Assembly (NCBI GenBank): GCA_028554795.2
Contig: CM068828.1
Location: 7,829,720 to 7,893,719 of the forward strand
DNA length: 64,000 nt
Source of the DNA: Sinohyriopsis cumingii
Taxonomy: Eukaryota; Mollusca; Bivalvia; Unionida; Unionidae
Direction: 5' to 3'
In this document: positions 29,369 to 38,106 of the stretch, piece after piece
Numbering within the stretch: position 1 is the first letter of the stretch
How the letters are laid out: the number at the start of each line of letters is the position of its first letter
Notes under the pieces: model-generated
What the model was told of the DNA's origin: nothing
The model's input: the letters and a program-made list of their open reading frames with translations, nothing else
The model's database searches: none
Position numbers and translations under genes: made by a program

Positions 29369-29610
29369 AGTGTAAATTGAAAAAAATGTTTGTGATTTGA
29401 AAAAAAAATGTTTGATGTTATATTGTTGGATTATTGTTAAAAAAAAGTTAGAGTTGTTGGTTAGTGTTAAGTGATTTTTGAACAAAAAATGTTGTGTTTT
29501 GAAAAGAAATGCTTTGTGGTTTGTTTGGCTATAAGAATGTTGATTCATGCTCTTTGACTTCTTACTATCCCTCTCACGACACTCATCGAACGTTGCGACT
29601 CGAAAATCGT
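29369..29610. other. A/T-rich spacer after the protease
   Basis: T- and A-rich with repeated AAAAAATGTTTGTG-like units; no gene and no histone-type hairpin. A likely 3' UTR for the structural genes. Confidence 0.4.
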
Positions 29611-29641
29611 GGAGGGATGTTTTCCTTCACGTCCGCGCTTT
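29611..29641 (+). promoter_or_regulatory. Right-end promoter block, copy 1
   Basis: GGAGGGATGTTTTCCTTCAC then GTCCGCGCTTT, followed by a TATA-like TTTAAGAA at 29645, 60 bp before the ATG at 29705. Confidence 0.85.
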
Positions 29642-29704
29642 GACTTTAAGAACCGGGGGAGTTTCCAGTCTAACCATCCATTGTCGACTCATCCTCCTAC
29701 GAAG

Positions 29705-30058
29705 ATGTGCTCCAAACTAGCTAAGCTAAACGAAGCCTACGTGAATTTTCATAGGGTCAGACACAGTCTGATACCGAAGCCAGAAGAGATAGAGAATGTG
29801 AGAATGTTAAAAGTCACTGAAGACCTGATAGAAGAGCTCTTCAGAGAAGAAGTGAACAGGGAGAAAGAAGAATGGACAGAGAAGTACAGACTTCAGAGAC
29901 AGCAGCAACAGGAACAACAACAGCAGCAGCAACCTGAACCTGACAGAGGCTTTGTCGATTGTCGTATCGACACCAAAGAGTTCTTCGTCTCTTTCCGAAG
30001 AAGCAGACCTATCGTCAGAAAGTCTATCCTCAGAGGACGACGCATTCTTAGAAACTAA
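29705..30058 (+). CDS. Right-end coiled-coil protein 1 (117 aa)
   Basis: ATG at 29705, 60 bp after a weak TATA box and 64 bp after the shared promoter block. The N-terminus KLAKLNEAYVNFHRVRH resembles RLAKLLELHVHLEYARR of the next gene. The middle is a Glu/Arg coiled coil with a polyglutamine run (~80-92). The C-terminus SFRRSRPIVRKSILRGRR is basic. Stop TAA at 30056-30058, then 26 nt to a histone-type hairpin. No known function; the N-terminal similarity, promoter and 3' end define a small gene family with the two genes to its right. Confidence 0.7.
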   Translation: MCSKLAKLNEAYVNFHRVRHSLIPKPEEIENVRMLKVTEDLIEELFREEVNREKEEWTEKYRLQRQQQQEQQQQQQPEPDRGFVDCRIDTKEFFVSFRRSRPIVRKSILRGRRILRN

Positions 30059-30075
30059 AAGATTGCCATAGCAAA

Positions 30076-30250
30076 CAAAAAAACAGCCCTTTTCAGGGCT
30101 ACCCAATACTCTAGAAAAGAAATAACCATCGATTTGCCAATGTGTGTAGGTAGAGTAGTGTGAATATAAACACTGACTCTTTTTTCCTAGTGTGAGGGTA
30201 TGTGTTTGTGTATATGATTGTGTGTTTCTAAGTGCTCACGTACGTTTGTG
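30076..30250 (+). repeat. Intergenic direct repeat, copy 1
   Basis: About 170 bp from the hairpin through GTGAATATAAACACTGACTC to GTGCTCACGTA, repeated at 30963-31140 with few differences. The repeat shows that the hairpin and following spacer spread as one block. Confidence 0.85.
30085..30122 (+). terminator. Histone-type 3' hairpin after gene 29705
   Basis: Perfect stem AGCCCT / AGGGCT with TTTC loop (30085-30100), ACCCA at 30101-30105, then CTAGAAAAGAAA from 30111. An A-rich leader (AAAAAAAC) precedes it. Confidence 0.85.
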
Positions 30251-30470
30251 TGGATAGTAGATTAAGATGATGTTTTTTGGCTGTTTCAGGTGTGGGGAGA
30301 GTAGATTTGGGGGTTTGATTGGATTGCTTTGCGTATGTGAATAGTATATTGAAGTGGTTAATGAAAAATTTTTTAGAATAGGAATGGGTAGTATAAAAAA
30401 AGTGAGTGTTTCTTTTAGGTCCACGCGTAGTTTTGGTCATGATCCAGGTAAGATCAATTTTATGTTTTTA

Positions 30471-30510
30471 GGGGGATGTTTTCCTTCACGTCCGCGCTTT
30501 TAGTATAAAT
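30471..30510 (+). promoter_or_regulatory. Right-end promoter block, copy 2, with TATA box
   Basis: GGGGGATGTTTTCCTTCACG then TCCGCGCTTT (30471-30500), and TATAAAT at 30504-30510, 57 bp before the ATG at 30561. A 33 bp leader starting TTTGGTCATGATC (30434) precedes it and recurs at 31256. Confidence 0.88.
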
Positions 30511-30560
30511 TGAAACTCGTTCGGCAGTCCAGCTACCCTTGTTGATTGATCAACACCAGA

Positions 30561-30966
30561 ATGAACACCAGACTAGCGAAACTGTTGGAACTTCATGTGC
30601 ATCTGGAATATGCCAGGCGCCTGTTGAACGAACTGGCCGCGGAAGCCATTGTAGAAGAGAGAAGGATGAAAGAGGAGGAGAGAAGAAACAAAGAAGAGGA
30701 GGAGAGAAGATACAATGAAGAGGCGGAGAGAAGATACAAAGAAGAGGAGGAGGAGAGAAGAAACAAAGAAGAGGAGGAAAAGGAGAGAAGAAATTTCAGA
30801 ATCCCAGAGACAGAAAATTGGGATTCTGAAGCTATTTATCCCGCTTCTGCTCTCTCCCCAAAAAAATAAAAAAGCAACTGGTGAAGAAGATGTGTATGTG
30901 GCGCCAGGCCTGGAAGGTGCCATCATTAACCAGGTGTCCATGAAGTTCCAAAAAAAACAAAAATAA
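30561..30966 (+). CDS. Right-end coiled-coil protein 2, shifted tail
   Basis: ATG at 30561. N-terminal helix RLAKLLELHVHLEYARRLL, then a long Glu/Arg/Lys coiled coil of RRxKEEEE repeats and RNFRIPETENWD. The first frame ends at 30869 in an A-run (CCAAAAAAATAA). One base on, the frame stays open through DVYVAPGLEG to TAA at 30964-30966, only 5 nt before a histone-type hairpin. Relic B keeps the DVYVAPGLEG counterpart (~4390-4440), so the tail was coding and the A-run has gained a base, in DNA or in the assembly. Function unknown. Confidence 0.7.
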
Positions 30967-31140
30967 AAAACAGCCCTTTTCAAGGCTACCCAATACTCTA
31001 GAAAAGAAATAACCATCAATTTGCCAATGTGTGTATGTAGAGTAGTGTGAATATAAACACTAACTCTTTTTTTATAGTGTGAGTGTATGTGTTTGTGTAT
31101 AGGATTGTGTGTTTGTAAGTGCTCACGTAGGTTTGTGTGA
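30963..31140 (+). repeat. Intergenic direct repeat, copy 2
   Basis: Second copy of 30076-30250: hairpin, TTTGCCAATGTGTGTA, AATATAAACACTAACTC and GTGCTCACGTAGG. Confidence 0.85.
30972..31010 (+). terminator. Histone-type 3' hairpin after gene 30561
   Basis: AGCCCT / AAGGCT stem with TTTC loop (30972-30987; one C-A mismatch), ACCCA at 30988-30992, then CTAGAAAAGAAA. Confidence 0.78.
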
Positions 31141-31223
31141 ATAGTAGATTATGGGTTTGTTTATTGTTTCTTAGCGTATGTGGAGAGTATAGTTTGGGTT
31201 TTATTATATGAAATGAGAAAGTA

Positions 31224-31250
31224 GGGGGATGTTTTCCTTCACGTCCGCAC
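31224..31250 (+). promoter_or_regulatory. Right-end promoter block, copy 3 (orphan)
   Basis: GGGGGATGTTTTCCTTCACG then TCCGCAC. It lacks its own TATA box and gene; copy 4 follows 69 bp later after the TTTGGTCATGATC leader, so it is probably left over from a tandem duplication or gene loss. Confidence 0.8.
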
Positions 31251-31292
31251 GTTGTTTGGTCATGATCTAGGTAATATCAATTTTATGTCTTA

Positions 31293-31331
31293 GGGGGATG
31301 TTTTCCTTCACGTCAGCGCTTTAACTATAAG
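31293..31331 (+). promoter_or_regulatory. Right-end promoter block, copy 4, with TATA box
   Basis: GGGGGATGTTTTCCTTCACG then TCAGCGCTTT, with TATAAGA at 31326, 56 bp before the ATG at 31382. Confidence 0.85.
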
Positions 31332-31381
31332 AACCTACAAAGTTCGTCGTTCGCACCATTCTACAGAATAATCTAGACAAG

Positions 31382-31979
31382 ATGACGCAAGTGACTGATT
31401 TATTTAATCAATTGAGGCATATCTATTTCTGGATGATAGATGCAGAATATGCTATAGAAAGGATACAAAAGGAATGGAAGTATGAAGATAAAGAACACTT
31501 GGTAACCAGTCAAGTCGAACGTCTAAAGGCCGCCAGACATATAATAGAAGGAATGATAGAAGATGAAGTCAACAAATCAAGAGGATTTATTGACCCACCT
31601 TATGTCAGAGTGGGGAGTTTGAAGGAAGCACTGGATTATGTCATCCAAGTCAGGTGCTTCCTAGAACATATAGTGTATTGGACGGAGTTGTCATATGTGA
31701 AGAGGGGGCTGGACAGGTTGAAAAAAAGGAGAAGAAATAATGAAACAAGTGATGACTGAAGAGGTGAAAAAGATAAAAGAAAAATGGAGTCAAGAAAGAC
31801 AGGATAAGGAAACAATAAAGAAGAAAGAGGCCTTTGACAAAGTCAATCAGAATTGGATCAAGATACAAGAGAAGTTCAGGGCTATGAGTCACCCAGACTG
31901 GTTACCAGAAAAAGAAAAGAGGAAGAACAAAGGAATTTGGGGAAAGATTAGGGGCTGGATGAGGAAATGGAGGAAATAG
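31382..31979 (+). CDS. Right-end coiled-coil protein 3, shifted tail
   Basis: ATG at 31382. The first frame gives 125 residues, helical and charged (LFNQLRHIYFWMIDAEYAIERI), ending at 31759. An overlapping frame one base on (ATG at 31740) continues with a Lys/Glu-rich helix and GIWGKIRGWMRKWRK to TAG at 31977-31979, 21 nt before the histone-type hairpin of the right inverted repeat. Either one gene with a one-base lesion or two overlapping genes; the constant stop-to-hairpin spacing favours one. Function unknown. Confidence 0.65.
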
Positions 31980-31991
31980 AAGAAGCAGAAG

Positions 31992-32350
31992 AAACCCAAA
32001 GGCCCTTTTTCAGGGCCACCCACATTTCTCGAAAAGAGAATGACTTTCGATTGCCTACCCCATTTTTATTTTTTATTTTAAAAAAAAAAATCCCATGTTC
32101 AATTTCCCTTGACGCTATACAGTCCCACCCTGTTTAAATTCCTTTGACGCTATACAGTCCCCTATTCCCATGTTCAATTCCTCTTGAGGCTCAACAGTCC
32201 CACGATTTTTCTCCATGTTAATTTCCCTTGAGGCTATATGTTCCCACGATTTTTCTCCATGTTAAATTTCCATTGAGGCTATATGTTCCCGGGGGGGGGG
32301 GGTCTGTAATGTTAAGTCCCATTGAGGCTACGGTATCCCCTTTCACTACT
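31992..32350 (-). repeat. Right terminal inverted repeat
   Basis: Reverse complement of 12663-13016 apart from a G-run (32291-32302, CCTCCC on the left copy) and a few substitutions. It ends CACTACT and contains the same subterminal units around ATACAGTCCC and ATATGTTCCC. Confidence 0.95.
32001..32043 (+). terminator. Histone-type 3' hairpin in right inverted repeat
   Basis: CCCAAA, then GGCCCT / AGGGCC stem with a five-base TTTTC loop (one T more than the other copies), ACCCA at 32018-32022, then CTCGAAAAGAGA from 32028. Serves the gene at 31382. Confidence 0.82.
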
Positions 32351-32356
32351 AGCGAG
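32351..32356 (+). repeat. Right target-site copy, AGCGAG
   Basis: Pairs with AGGGAG at 12657-12662 (one mismatch). Confidence 0.7.
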
Positions 32357-32970
32357 AGAGGACTTTAATTGCAAAACCCAAACGCTTGTAATTTTGTACG
32401 TTTTATGTTTACGTTTCCTTGTTTGTTAGTAGTTGGAATCAGAAAAACAGGGTGATAAACAATTGGAAGTAACTCATGATTCTTTGAGATGCAGCAAAAA
32501 ATGTATGCCCATACTGCATACATTTGAAAATTAAAATGGCAGTTTAATGGAATCGTTTACCGTACAACACAAAAACTTTCGAGCGCAAATGCATTTGTGT
32601 ATGCAGTTGAAGGGAGATAACTCCTTCTTACTTTATCTCATATAAAGCTTGCCTTTCATGGCTGAACGAAAGTAGGAATTCTAAGTACAATATTATTTCA
32701 TCGTTTGACAAAATGTAATGAAAGTAGGAATTCTTTGTAAATGATCCAAATCAAGCTTCTTAAAATCAATTACTCGCGTGAGAAGTTGAACTTTTATAAA
32801 GCATGATGTGAATCATATTCGACAGTCTCGTAGCAACGCTCCTTGTATAAACCGTTTTTGATCATGAAATTTCCGTTTTCTAGAAGGGCTTAAAATTATT
32901 ATTGATGATCAGAATAAAACCTAAAATTCAGCATAGATTGAATTATGACTATCATATCATGATTCTATCC

Positions 32971-33005
<35 letters not shown>

Positions 33006-33185
33006 ACACACACACACACACACAGAGTGACGTACCTATCTCACCACGGCCCCCACAGCAAAGTTTTCTTTTTACCGGCCCTCAACCATACTGTAACTTT
33101 CATTCTTTTTCCCTGGTTGGGCCGGGCTCCCAACACGACCGCGCCTCACAGCAAGGCTGTACCTGTCACCACTATAGTTATGCCA

Positions 33186-33253
<68 letters not shown>

Positions 33254-34008
33254 GTTCGATAATTTAGTGACCTACTGCACTTTTCCCTTTGCTTGCACTT
33301 CTTAAATATGTTGTTGTGAAGCTGAAGGTATTCGCCCATCTCATAAGTGACCACTACTCAGTATGGTCTTATTTGATGACCATTGTGGAGTGGAAACATT
33401 TGAGCATGTGCCCTCATGTACGTTATTATGGGTTGTTAAGAAAAAATAAAAAGAAGTTTGAAGAGTCTTAGAAACAAATTATATATAAAGTTTTGAATAT
33501 TGTGGCAGTTAATTAAATAAATGGGTTTTTACTTATTAAATTTTGCCATAATATAACCTAGGTACTACCATTGGTCTGAAATTATTACAATGCATGTTTT
33601 TAACTGTTTTCCTGTTATATAGCCGTACTTACAAGGTTTATCTACAAGTGTTATGATGAACGTTGCAATACGATAAGCAGTCGGGATTTCTTATTTCCTT
33701 AGTGTATCTAAGTGTATGCACATGCAGCGTCGTTGTACAATGCAACTAATACATGACAAATGTAAAAGAGTAATCGACATAAAAATAACAAACATGTTCA
33801 CTTTCTCTAGAAGCATGTGTATCTGTACCGCGTGATATGATGTACTTGTTATGGTTATGGTTGAAATTAATACCGTTTAAGCCAACTCGACACGTAACTA
33901 TTAAAATCAGGATTATAAGAATTAAATCTCTCTATCTCTCCATTTATCATTTTCACTGGAATTTATTGGGGTCAAGGAGTTGACATGACATATCACTTGT
34001 AGAACTCG
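32357..34008. other. No gene; microsatellites
   Basis: AT-rich. Holds (ATCT)n at 32970-33005 next to (CA)n at 33006-33024, and (TG)n(TA)n at 33186-33250. No coding sequence or family recognised. Confidence 0.6.
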
Positions 34009-34378
34009 TGATACATTTTTCGGAAACCGAAAGTTCGTAGATTCCTGGAAATGTAATACGGAGTTTTATCCCAGCCAATCACAGAAAGACAGCCGTCAGA
34101 CGGGATTCATGGGATCAGCTGATCTATGAAAACTGGTTGGGTCTTATAACAACAACCGACGGGAATTTATCATTAGTTAGCTTTAGGACATATTTTTTAT
34201 TTGGATCCAACGGCAGAAAGGGTACGTATGAAAAGTGACAATTTTTGACTTTTATAGACATATCTGTCGACAGTTATTTAAAACTGTGAAAGCAATATAT
34301 GTTTGCTTACATAGCCTATGTTGTAAGTTGCGTTCTTTATTTATTTTGGATGTGTTATATTTCAACACAGTGTAGCCT
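34009..34378 (+). promoter_or_regulatory. Candidate promoter/first exon, copy 1
   Basis: Contains the ISRE-like GAAACCGAAA at 34023-34032, CCAAT at 34075-34079, GATCAGCTGATC at about 34112, and a splice-donor-like GTACGT at 34222. A tandem copy follows at 34381-34706 with the same order. It lies upstream of the ZNFX1-like gene, whose coding start at 42623 follows a splice acceptor, so a remote 5' UTR exon is expected. The assignment is inference. Confidence 0.45.
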
Positions 34379-34380
34379 TA

Positions 34381-34706
34381 AAATACATTTTTCGGAAACC
34401 GAAAGTTCGGAGATTTCTGGAAATGTAATACGAACTCTTATCCCAGCCAATCACAGAAAGACAGCTGATCGATGAAAACTGGGTAAATTTCTCATTAGTT
34501 AGCTGTGGGGCACATCTATTATTTTGGATACAACGACAGAAAGGGTACGTATGAAAAGTGACAATTTTGGACTTATATCGACATATCTGTTGACATTTGT
34601 TAAAAACTGAGAAAGCAATATATGTTTGCTTACAATACCTATGTTGTAACATGCGTTCTTTATAATATATTTTGAAAGTGTTACATTTCAACGCACTGTA
34701 GACTTA
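34381..34706 (+). promoter_or_regulatory. Candidate promoter/first exon, copy 2
   Basis: Tandem duplicate of 34009-34378, shorter by about 40 bp. GAAACCGAAA at 34395-34404, CCAAT at 34447-34451, donor-like GTACGT at 34545. The conserved blocks (ISRE-like, CCAAT, donor and AGAAAGCAATATATGTTTGC) have changed least. Confidence 0.45.
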
Positions 34707-34779
34707 AATGCTTATTTATCTATAACGTTGATGATCAAACTGGTTTCGGTAGGATGTCCACCTTACGCCGCATTTGTTA

Positions 34780-34862
34780 AGGGGACAACCCCCCCCCCCC
34801 CAGTGAAAAGGCGTAGAGCCACTAGGGCCATTTAATGAATCAGGGTTGGGTGTGGCCGATTG

Positions 34863-34919
<57 letters not shown>
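34780..34919. repeat. C-run and (TA)n microsatellite
   Basis: A 12-base C-run near 34790 and (AT)n from 34863 to 34919, ending at the Penelope-like inverted repeat. Confidence 0.9.
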
Positions 34920-34922
<3 letters not shown>

Positions 34923-35799
34923 TCTAACTAGCCTGAGCGCTTTCGACCCTTTCATGAGTCTTTTGCAAAGGCAAATACAAAGTATAGACAAGACAAACAA
35001 ATAAAACAGAAAACGGTTATTTTTGCAAAACGTTACATGGCAGTTTCTATAGGAATATATTAAACCTTTAAATTTGTTATGTTTCAGCTATTTTGTTAAA
35101 ATAAACTATTTCGCATTTACATTTAGTACTGGCAAACTTCACTTTACAACATTGATGTGTGCATTCTCAAAATTAGTTCGTTTTCTGTTCAATCAAACAA
35201 TCTGACTACTTCCTGTTTGTCTGTTCAAGACTGTATTCCCCCAGATTTCACAGAGGTGATGTATAATGCGATTGATTATAGTATAGTATGTCTTATTGAA
35301 GTGACTGGACTTGGCTGCTTTCCAACTCCAGCACGGCATGTTTTGAAGAGAACTATGTATATAAACTCCCTTATCCAACCCATGCACATATTAAGTTTTA
35401 GCCATTGTGTGAACTATGTATGCGTTGCAATTTCACTAATACAATAAAATATAATTTCCGTACAGAGGAACATAAATCTGCTTGATCCCAATTGATCAAT
35501 TACTGGCCATGAACTCGTAGCTGATCCTCGTACAATACGGAGTGAACTAATGTGTCTCTTGCAAACGAATGGAATCTAACAGTCCATGAAATTTCTAAAC
35601 ATCTGAGGCGTCTGGTTTCCTACTAATTCAGTTAATATTCCATTACATAAGATTTCCCCATGACGCTATAAACCCGCAAAAATGGTGGGCTAATGTAGTA
35701 TCTCACAAATATGGTAGCCTATTGTAAATTTCTGCCTGGCTTCATAATCACTCATCGTGTGAAACCTATGGACATATTTTTAACACAGATTTCCTAGAA

Positions 35800-35990
35800 G
35801 AAATAATAATAATAATAATACAATAATAATAATAATAATAATAGTAATGGTATTATTATTATTATTATTATTATTATAGTAAAATTAACCAAGCAAATCT
35901 CAAATGTGTTGAAATATTATTATTATTATTGTTATTATTATTATTAAAGCATAATTAACCAAGTAAATCGCAAATGTGTTGAAATAGGTG
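35800..35990. repeat. (AAT)n/(ATT)n runs with short direct repeat
   Basis: (AAT)n at 35800-35843 faces (ATT)n at 35851-35879, able to form a long hairpin. A 45 bp unit containing AATTAACCAAGYAAATC and AAATGTGTTGAAATA is repeated at about 35883 and 35950. Confidence 0.8.
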
Positions 35991-36322
35991 CATTTATGTC
36001 AAAGAAAATCAGGTTGTTGGTTCAAAATACATATCTAATTTTATTTATTATGTCGTTTTTAACATATTTCAGTGCATTTATGTGTATAATATATGGCTGG
36101 TGGTGCACAATACATGTCCATTTGTATTAACTGTATCATTTCTAACATATTTCAGCATATGAAGGTGTATAATAGGTTACTGGAGCACAGTCTATATCTA
36201 TTCGTATTCTTGTTTTGTTCTTTCAATTCAGTACAGATTTGTAAGAAGTAAATCCTTGGAGAAAATCCGTAATTTCTAGTATAATGTCTGGTATCAACTC
36301 AGCTTAAAATGTTATATACAAA

Positions 36323-36428
36323 TAAGCAACTATGCGTGCCATATCAGTTGACTGTGTCAAAATATTACATGAAAGTAAGCAACTATGCATGCCATATCAG
36401 TTGACTGTGTCAAAATAATACATAATAG
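36323..36428. repeat. 54 bp tandem duplication
   Basis: Two near-identical units with GCCATATCAGTTGACTGTGT. Confidence 0.85.
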
Positions 36429-38106
36429 TAAGCATAACGTAGGTTACTGCAATACCTGAAAAATTTATTGTTGGCATAATATATTTCAAACAAATGATTT
36501 ATTAAAAAATGGTATTCTGCCAACTCTTTCTTTCGCAAGAAGGGTCAACTTAGCTAAAAAGATGCCATGATTTATTTGACGCCATCATAGTTTAAATAAA
36601 TTATACAAGAGTAACCATGAGCTGGTATCTACGATAAAAGAAATTTTTAAGAAAATTAGAAGAAAGAAAATAATAAATCACCTTAATGTCAAAGATAGGA
36701 TAATTATAGAAAGATAGAAGACGTCAGAATTATTTGTATATAATGGCATAGTCATTAATACCAAGGCGATAGTTAAAAAAAACGAAAAAAACAACAACAG
36801 ATCAGTACGTTATTGATTTTACTTCAGGATATTTGATATGTCTTTCTGATAATGTCCAATCAAGAATGTTGGTAAACTATTAGGCTAGCACGGCTTGAAT
36901 CACGGCTAGATGTTTCTTTTATGTCCTCTTTAAGATTGACTCTGTCTCTGTCTTTCTGTCTCTGTCTCTATCTATCTCTGTCTCTGTCTCGCCTCTGTCT
37001 GTCTGTCTGTCTCTCTCTCCACGATAAATACCTGATTACGAAGGCAACCCAAAGGGCTAAACAAACAAACCGCGATGACTTACTAAAATATGGAAAGAAG
37101 GAACCCGCTGATAGGATACCATTTATCCTGACCTACCACCCAGACAACCCCAAAGTAGGTAACATAGGGAAACACTGGCCCATCGTGGAATCGTCGGATA
37201 CACTAAAGTTATCCTCACATATAAACCTGTAGCCTACCGGAGACCAAGAAACCTCAAAGACATCCTAGTCAGGGCGAAGCTAACGCCAATCGCAAATCAA
37301 GAACAGGCTAGTCAATCTGGCCGCTGTGGCGATAAAAGGTGCAAAAAAGTCAACATAAACCAGGACATTTTCTAGCACAGTGACTAGAGACAAGCTAAAT
37401 ATATATGGTTCAAACAAAGCATGCAAAACAGAGAATGTCATTTATCTCATCACATGTAAGATCTGTAGCCTTCAGTATGTCAGAGAAACTGAAAAGCTAC
37501 ACAAAAGGATCAACTTTCATATATCTGACTGGACGACAAAGAAGCTGTACAGAAGTCCGGTCTCAGAACACTTTTCCTCCCCTGGCCACACTTTCATTGA
37601 TATAACACTTAATGCAAATGCTCACAACCCCAAACTGGAGTTCTAAAACCAGGGAAGAAAAGGAATCTTACTGGTTACGCCGCCTAAGAACATTTAAGCC
37701 GAGCGGTTTAAACCAAGAAGACTAGAAAAATACAACCATGCACAAATAAAATTATATTTTGCAGCCGACACATTTTCTTTGATTTATTCCCTAAATTGGC
37801 TTAATAACCTATGGCTACTATAAAACTGAAATATCTGGGATATAATTTACGCTTACATAAATTTGCATAAGATGGCTCATCAATTTCTAGGTCTATACAA
37901 ATATTTTCCAGTATCAACAACAAGCTATAACAAATTAGTTGAAACAATGATGCTGAAAGGTTTAATTTCTGTAGAAACAGCCATGTAAAGTTTCGCAAAC
38001 ATAACCGTTTTCTGTTTTATTTATTTGTCTTGTCTATGTTTTGTATTTGCCTTTGAAAAAGACTCATTTAAAGAGTCGAAAGCGCTCAGGCTAGTTAGAT
38101 ACTAGT

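Larger units (their letters stand above)
12663..32350 (+). mobile_element. Maverick/Polinton, near complete, 19.7 kb
   Basis: Bounded by inverted repeats (12663-13016 and 31992-32350) and 6 bp target copies. Its genes cover replication (protein-primed polymerase B), integration (retrovirus-type integrase), packaging (ATPase) and a virion (major and minor capsid proteins, protease, core and pVI-like proteins), as in Polintons that are thought to alternate between transposon and virus. Two genes at the left are on the minus strand; the rest point right. Base composition is visibly more GC-rich than the AT-rich flanks. Fifteen or so stops and frameshifts make this copy non-autonomous, yet the capsid, core and membrane genes are open, so decay is fairly recent. 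Confidence 0.97.
34920..38106 (+). mobile_element. Penelope-like element remnant with inverted ends
   Basis: Bounded by an inverted repeat of about 105 bp: GTATCTAACTAGCCTGAGCG at 34920 and its complement ending at 38103. Near the right end the conceptual protein has RIPFILTYHPDNPK and HWPIVESS (37110-37190), the spacer GRCGDKRCKK (37319-37350) and a GIY-YIG nuclease with VIYLITCKICSLQYVRET (37438-37495) and SEHFSSPGH (37563-37590). These are in Penelope order. Stops and shifts break it. I see no reverse transcriptase in 35030-36900. A (TCTG)n run lies at 36935-37020. Confidence 0.8.

Noticed and set aside
30855..31740. Programmed frameshifting in genes 30561 and 31382
   Set aside because: Both need a +1 step near A-runs, but the bases do not form a standard slippery heptamer in frame; homopolymer change is simpler.
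34362..34691. 109-codon minus-strand frame
   Set aside because: Lies across the duplicated promoter-like segment, with no domain and no equivalent frame in the sister copy.
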